Positions 5,140 to 6,431 of a DNA stretch of 6,431 bases are shown here, in pieces. The DNA comes from Anaerolineales bacterium (GTDB lineage Bacteria > Chloroflexota > Anaerolineae > 4572-78 > J111), in NCBI GenBank assembly GCA_020634935.1, contig JACKAT010000097.1, positions 1 through 6,431 on the forward strand, read 5' to 3'. The notes under the pieces are model-generated. The model searched no databases. It was given only the letters and a program-made list of their open reading frames with translations, and had not been told where the DNA came from. The translations under genes and the position numbers were made by a program. Position 1 is the first letter of the stretch; the number at the start of each line of letters is the position of its first letter.

Positions 5140-6431
5140 TTACCCTCTCAACTGGGCGCCGATCTCGTGTTCCAACCGCTTGACAATTTTTTGCTGCTGT
5201 TTGGCGACAACTTTGTCGGTTAGCGTGGTTTCTTCCGATTGGAAGGTCAGGCTAAAGGCCAGGCTCTTTTTGCCCGCGCCAATTTGCTCGCCTCGGAAGA
5301 CGTCGAACAGGCTGGCTTCGGTCAGCAGCGGCCGGCCGGTTTGCATGATCAGGTGGTAAACCTGATCGGCGGGGACGATGTCGTCGACGACCAGGGCGAT
5401 ATCTTGCTGCACCGGCGGGAAGCGCGGGACGCTGCGTACCGCATATAAATCAGGCGTTTGAACCAGCAGTACATCCAAATCGAAATCGGCGGCGAGGACA
5501 GGCTGGTCTTCTTCAATTTGAATGTCGTACGCCTCGACCACGTACGGGTGCAGTTGCCCCAGCAGCCCGACGGATTGGCCGTTGATTTCCAGATTAGCCA
5601 CGCGGCCCGGATAGAAAGCGTGATGCTGCGCCGGTTTGAAAGCCACCTGATCGAGATGCAGCCCATCCAGCAGCGATTCGACGACGCCTTTTAAATCGAA
5701 GAAATCCATCAGTTCGGCGTCGGTCGGCAGCCAGCTCAGTTCGCTGCGCGGGCCAGTCATAGCGATGACCAGCCGCCGTTTTTCATCGGGCAGGATGGCC
5801 GCTTCGCCAACGCCGTTGGGATTGGGTAAATAAACATGGCCCACTTCGAAAAGTTCCACGCGAGCGTGGCGTTTACTGTTTTCGGCCACAATCTCCAGCA
5901 CGCTGTTAAGCACACTATGACGCATCACCGACCGCTCCGGCGTTGACGGATTGGCCAGGGTGACGTACGTGGCCTTTTCCACGTAATCTTTCCCCAAAAT
6001 CCGCGCCTCAACTTCGGGTGTGGTCAGCCGGTAGGTGATGACTTCCTGCAAACCGGTTTGAATCAGCAGGTCGCGGGTGCGCTCTTCCCGCTCGAAGGGC
6101 CGGTTGTTGCGCTGCGGCGGCAGTTCGTCGGTCAGTTCGGTTACGGGTACCCGGTCGTAGCCATAGACGCGAGCGATCTCTTCAACCAGATCGGCCCGGC
6201 CGGTCACCGGTTCGGCGGAGATGTCGAGGCGGTGGTCGGGAACGGTGACGTGGAGGAGGGGAGATTGGAGATTGGAGATTGGAGATTGGAGATTGGGAGA
6301 TTGGGAGCCAGTTATTTCGACCTGGAATTCAAGGGATTCTAGAATTTGTTTGATTTCCTCGACGCTGAGTTCGATGCCGACGAGACGGGTGACTTCGGCC
6401 TGAGGTAGATCGACGGTGACGGTTTCGGCCG
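5140..6431 (-). CDS. pheT: Phenylalanyl-tRNA synthetase beta subunit (partial)
   Basis: PheT pairs with PheS to attach phenylalanine to its tRNA in the cytoplasm. The last 429 residues are present, about half of the usual 800, and the frame runs off the right edge, so the N-terminal region and true start are missing. Fragment residues about 5-95 are the B5 domain, with LVGIELSVEEIKQILESLEF, VTVPDHRLDI and the signature ADLVEEIARVYGYD. Residues about 110-324 are the catalytic-like core, including LANPSTPERSVMRHSVL and VELFEVGHVYLP. Residues about 332-427 are the FDX-ACB anticodon-binding domain (RSVPRFPPVQQDIALVV to the end). A GTG at 6205-6207 could be mistaken for the start, but homology continues well upstream of it. 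Residues 42-57 (SQSPNLQSPISNLQSP) are a low-complexity insert encoded by a heptamer array. It is transcribed toward the small gene, with a hairpin between. Confidence 0.95.
   Translation of the reverse strand, partial: AETVTVDLPQAEVTRLVGIELSVEEIKQILESLEFQVEITGSQSPNLQSPISNLQSPLLHVTVPDHRLDISAEPVTGRADLVEEIARVYGYDRVPVTELTDELPPQRNNRPFEREERTRDLLIQTGLQEVITYRLTTPEVEARILGKDYVEKATYVTLANPSTPERSVMRHSVLNSVLEIVAENSKRHARVELFEVGHVYLPNPNGVGEAAILPDEKRRLVIAMTGPRSELSWLPTDAELMDFFDLKGVVESLLDGLHLDQVAFKPAQHHAFYPGRVANLEINGQSVGLLGQLHPYVVEAYDIQIEEDQPVLAADFDLDVLLVQTPDLYAVRSVPRFPPVQQDIALVVDDIVPADQVYHLIMQTGRPLLTEASLFDVFRGEQIGAGKKSLAFSLTFQSEETTLTDKVVAKQQQKIVKRLEHEIGAQLRG
6261..6303. repeat. GAGATTG heptamer tandem array inside pheT
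   Basis: Five perfect copies of GAGATTG (6261-6295) are followed by one 8-nt copy with an extra G (6296-6303). On the pheT strand the unit reads CAATCTC and gives a repeating Gln-Ser-Pro-Ile-Ser-Asn-Leu peptide with a 7-residue period. The array lies in frame in a loop of the B5 domain. Gain or loss of one unit would shift the frame, since 7 is not a multiple of 3. Confidence 0.9.

Noticed and set aside
5140..6207. pheT as a complete 355-codon gene starting at GTG 6207
   Set aside because: The frame stays open to the window edge, and the upstream codons encode the rest of the B5 domain (LVGIELSVEEI, VTVPDHRLDI).
5239..6403. Several plus-strand and one other minus-strand frame across pheT
   Set aside because: They are shadows of the pheT reading frame, which has continuous family homology across the whole stretch.

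Overview
The window looks like a piece of a Chloroflexota (Anaerolineae-like) chromosome. The clues are a membrane protein with a long Thr/Pro 'TATPTPT' linker ahead of a bacterial SH3 domain, a eukaryote-like small GTPase in a signalling operon, GTG and TTG starts, and short tandem or inverted repeats scattered between and inside genes. The assignment rests on general style and not on a marker comparison, so it is moderate at best.

Positions 80-4291 (+ strand) hold a tight five-gene run: a coiled-coil protein, a single-pass membrane protein (helical region, longin/roadblock-like domain, membrane helix, Thr/Pro linker, SH3b), a Ras/Rab-type GTPase, a soluble PAS-type histidine kinase, and an OmpR/PhoB-type response regulator. 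Adjacent genes overlap by 11 or 23 nt or are separated by 9-16 nt, so they are probably cotranscribed. The likely reading is one signalling module. The membrane protein would sense the envelope through SH3b and contact the GTPase through its cytoplasmic longin-like domain. The GTPase state would then be read by the cytoplasmic kinase and passed to the DNA-binding regulator. Only the kinase-to-regulator step is firmly predicted by family knowledge; the rest is inference. A 16-residue open frame at the left edge may be the end of one more upstream gene.

Positions 4292-4827 form a gene-poor spacer. It contains two permuted, crossing inverted repeats (4405-4493), a perfect 10-bp palindrome (4503-4512), four tandem 11-bp direct repeats (4558-4601) spaced like OmpR/PhoB-family binding sites, and a perfect 14-bp AT-rich palindrome (4785-4798). 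A 69-codon gene at 4828-5037 follows and encodes a small, possibly zinc-binding protein of unknown role.

The right end, 5140-6431 (- strand), is the C-terminal 429 residues of the phenylalanyl-tRNA synthetase beta subunit (pheT), running off the window at its N-terminal side. A GAGATTG heptamer array lies in frame within its B5 domain and adds a Ser/Pro/Asn/Gln loop. A strong hairpin (5074-5116) separates the two convergent genes.
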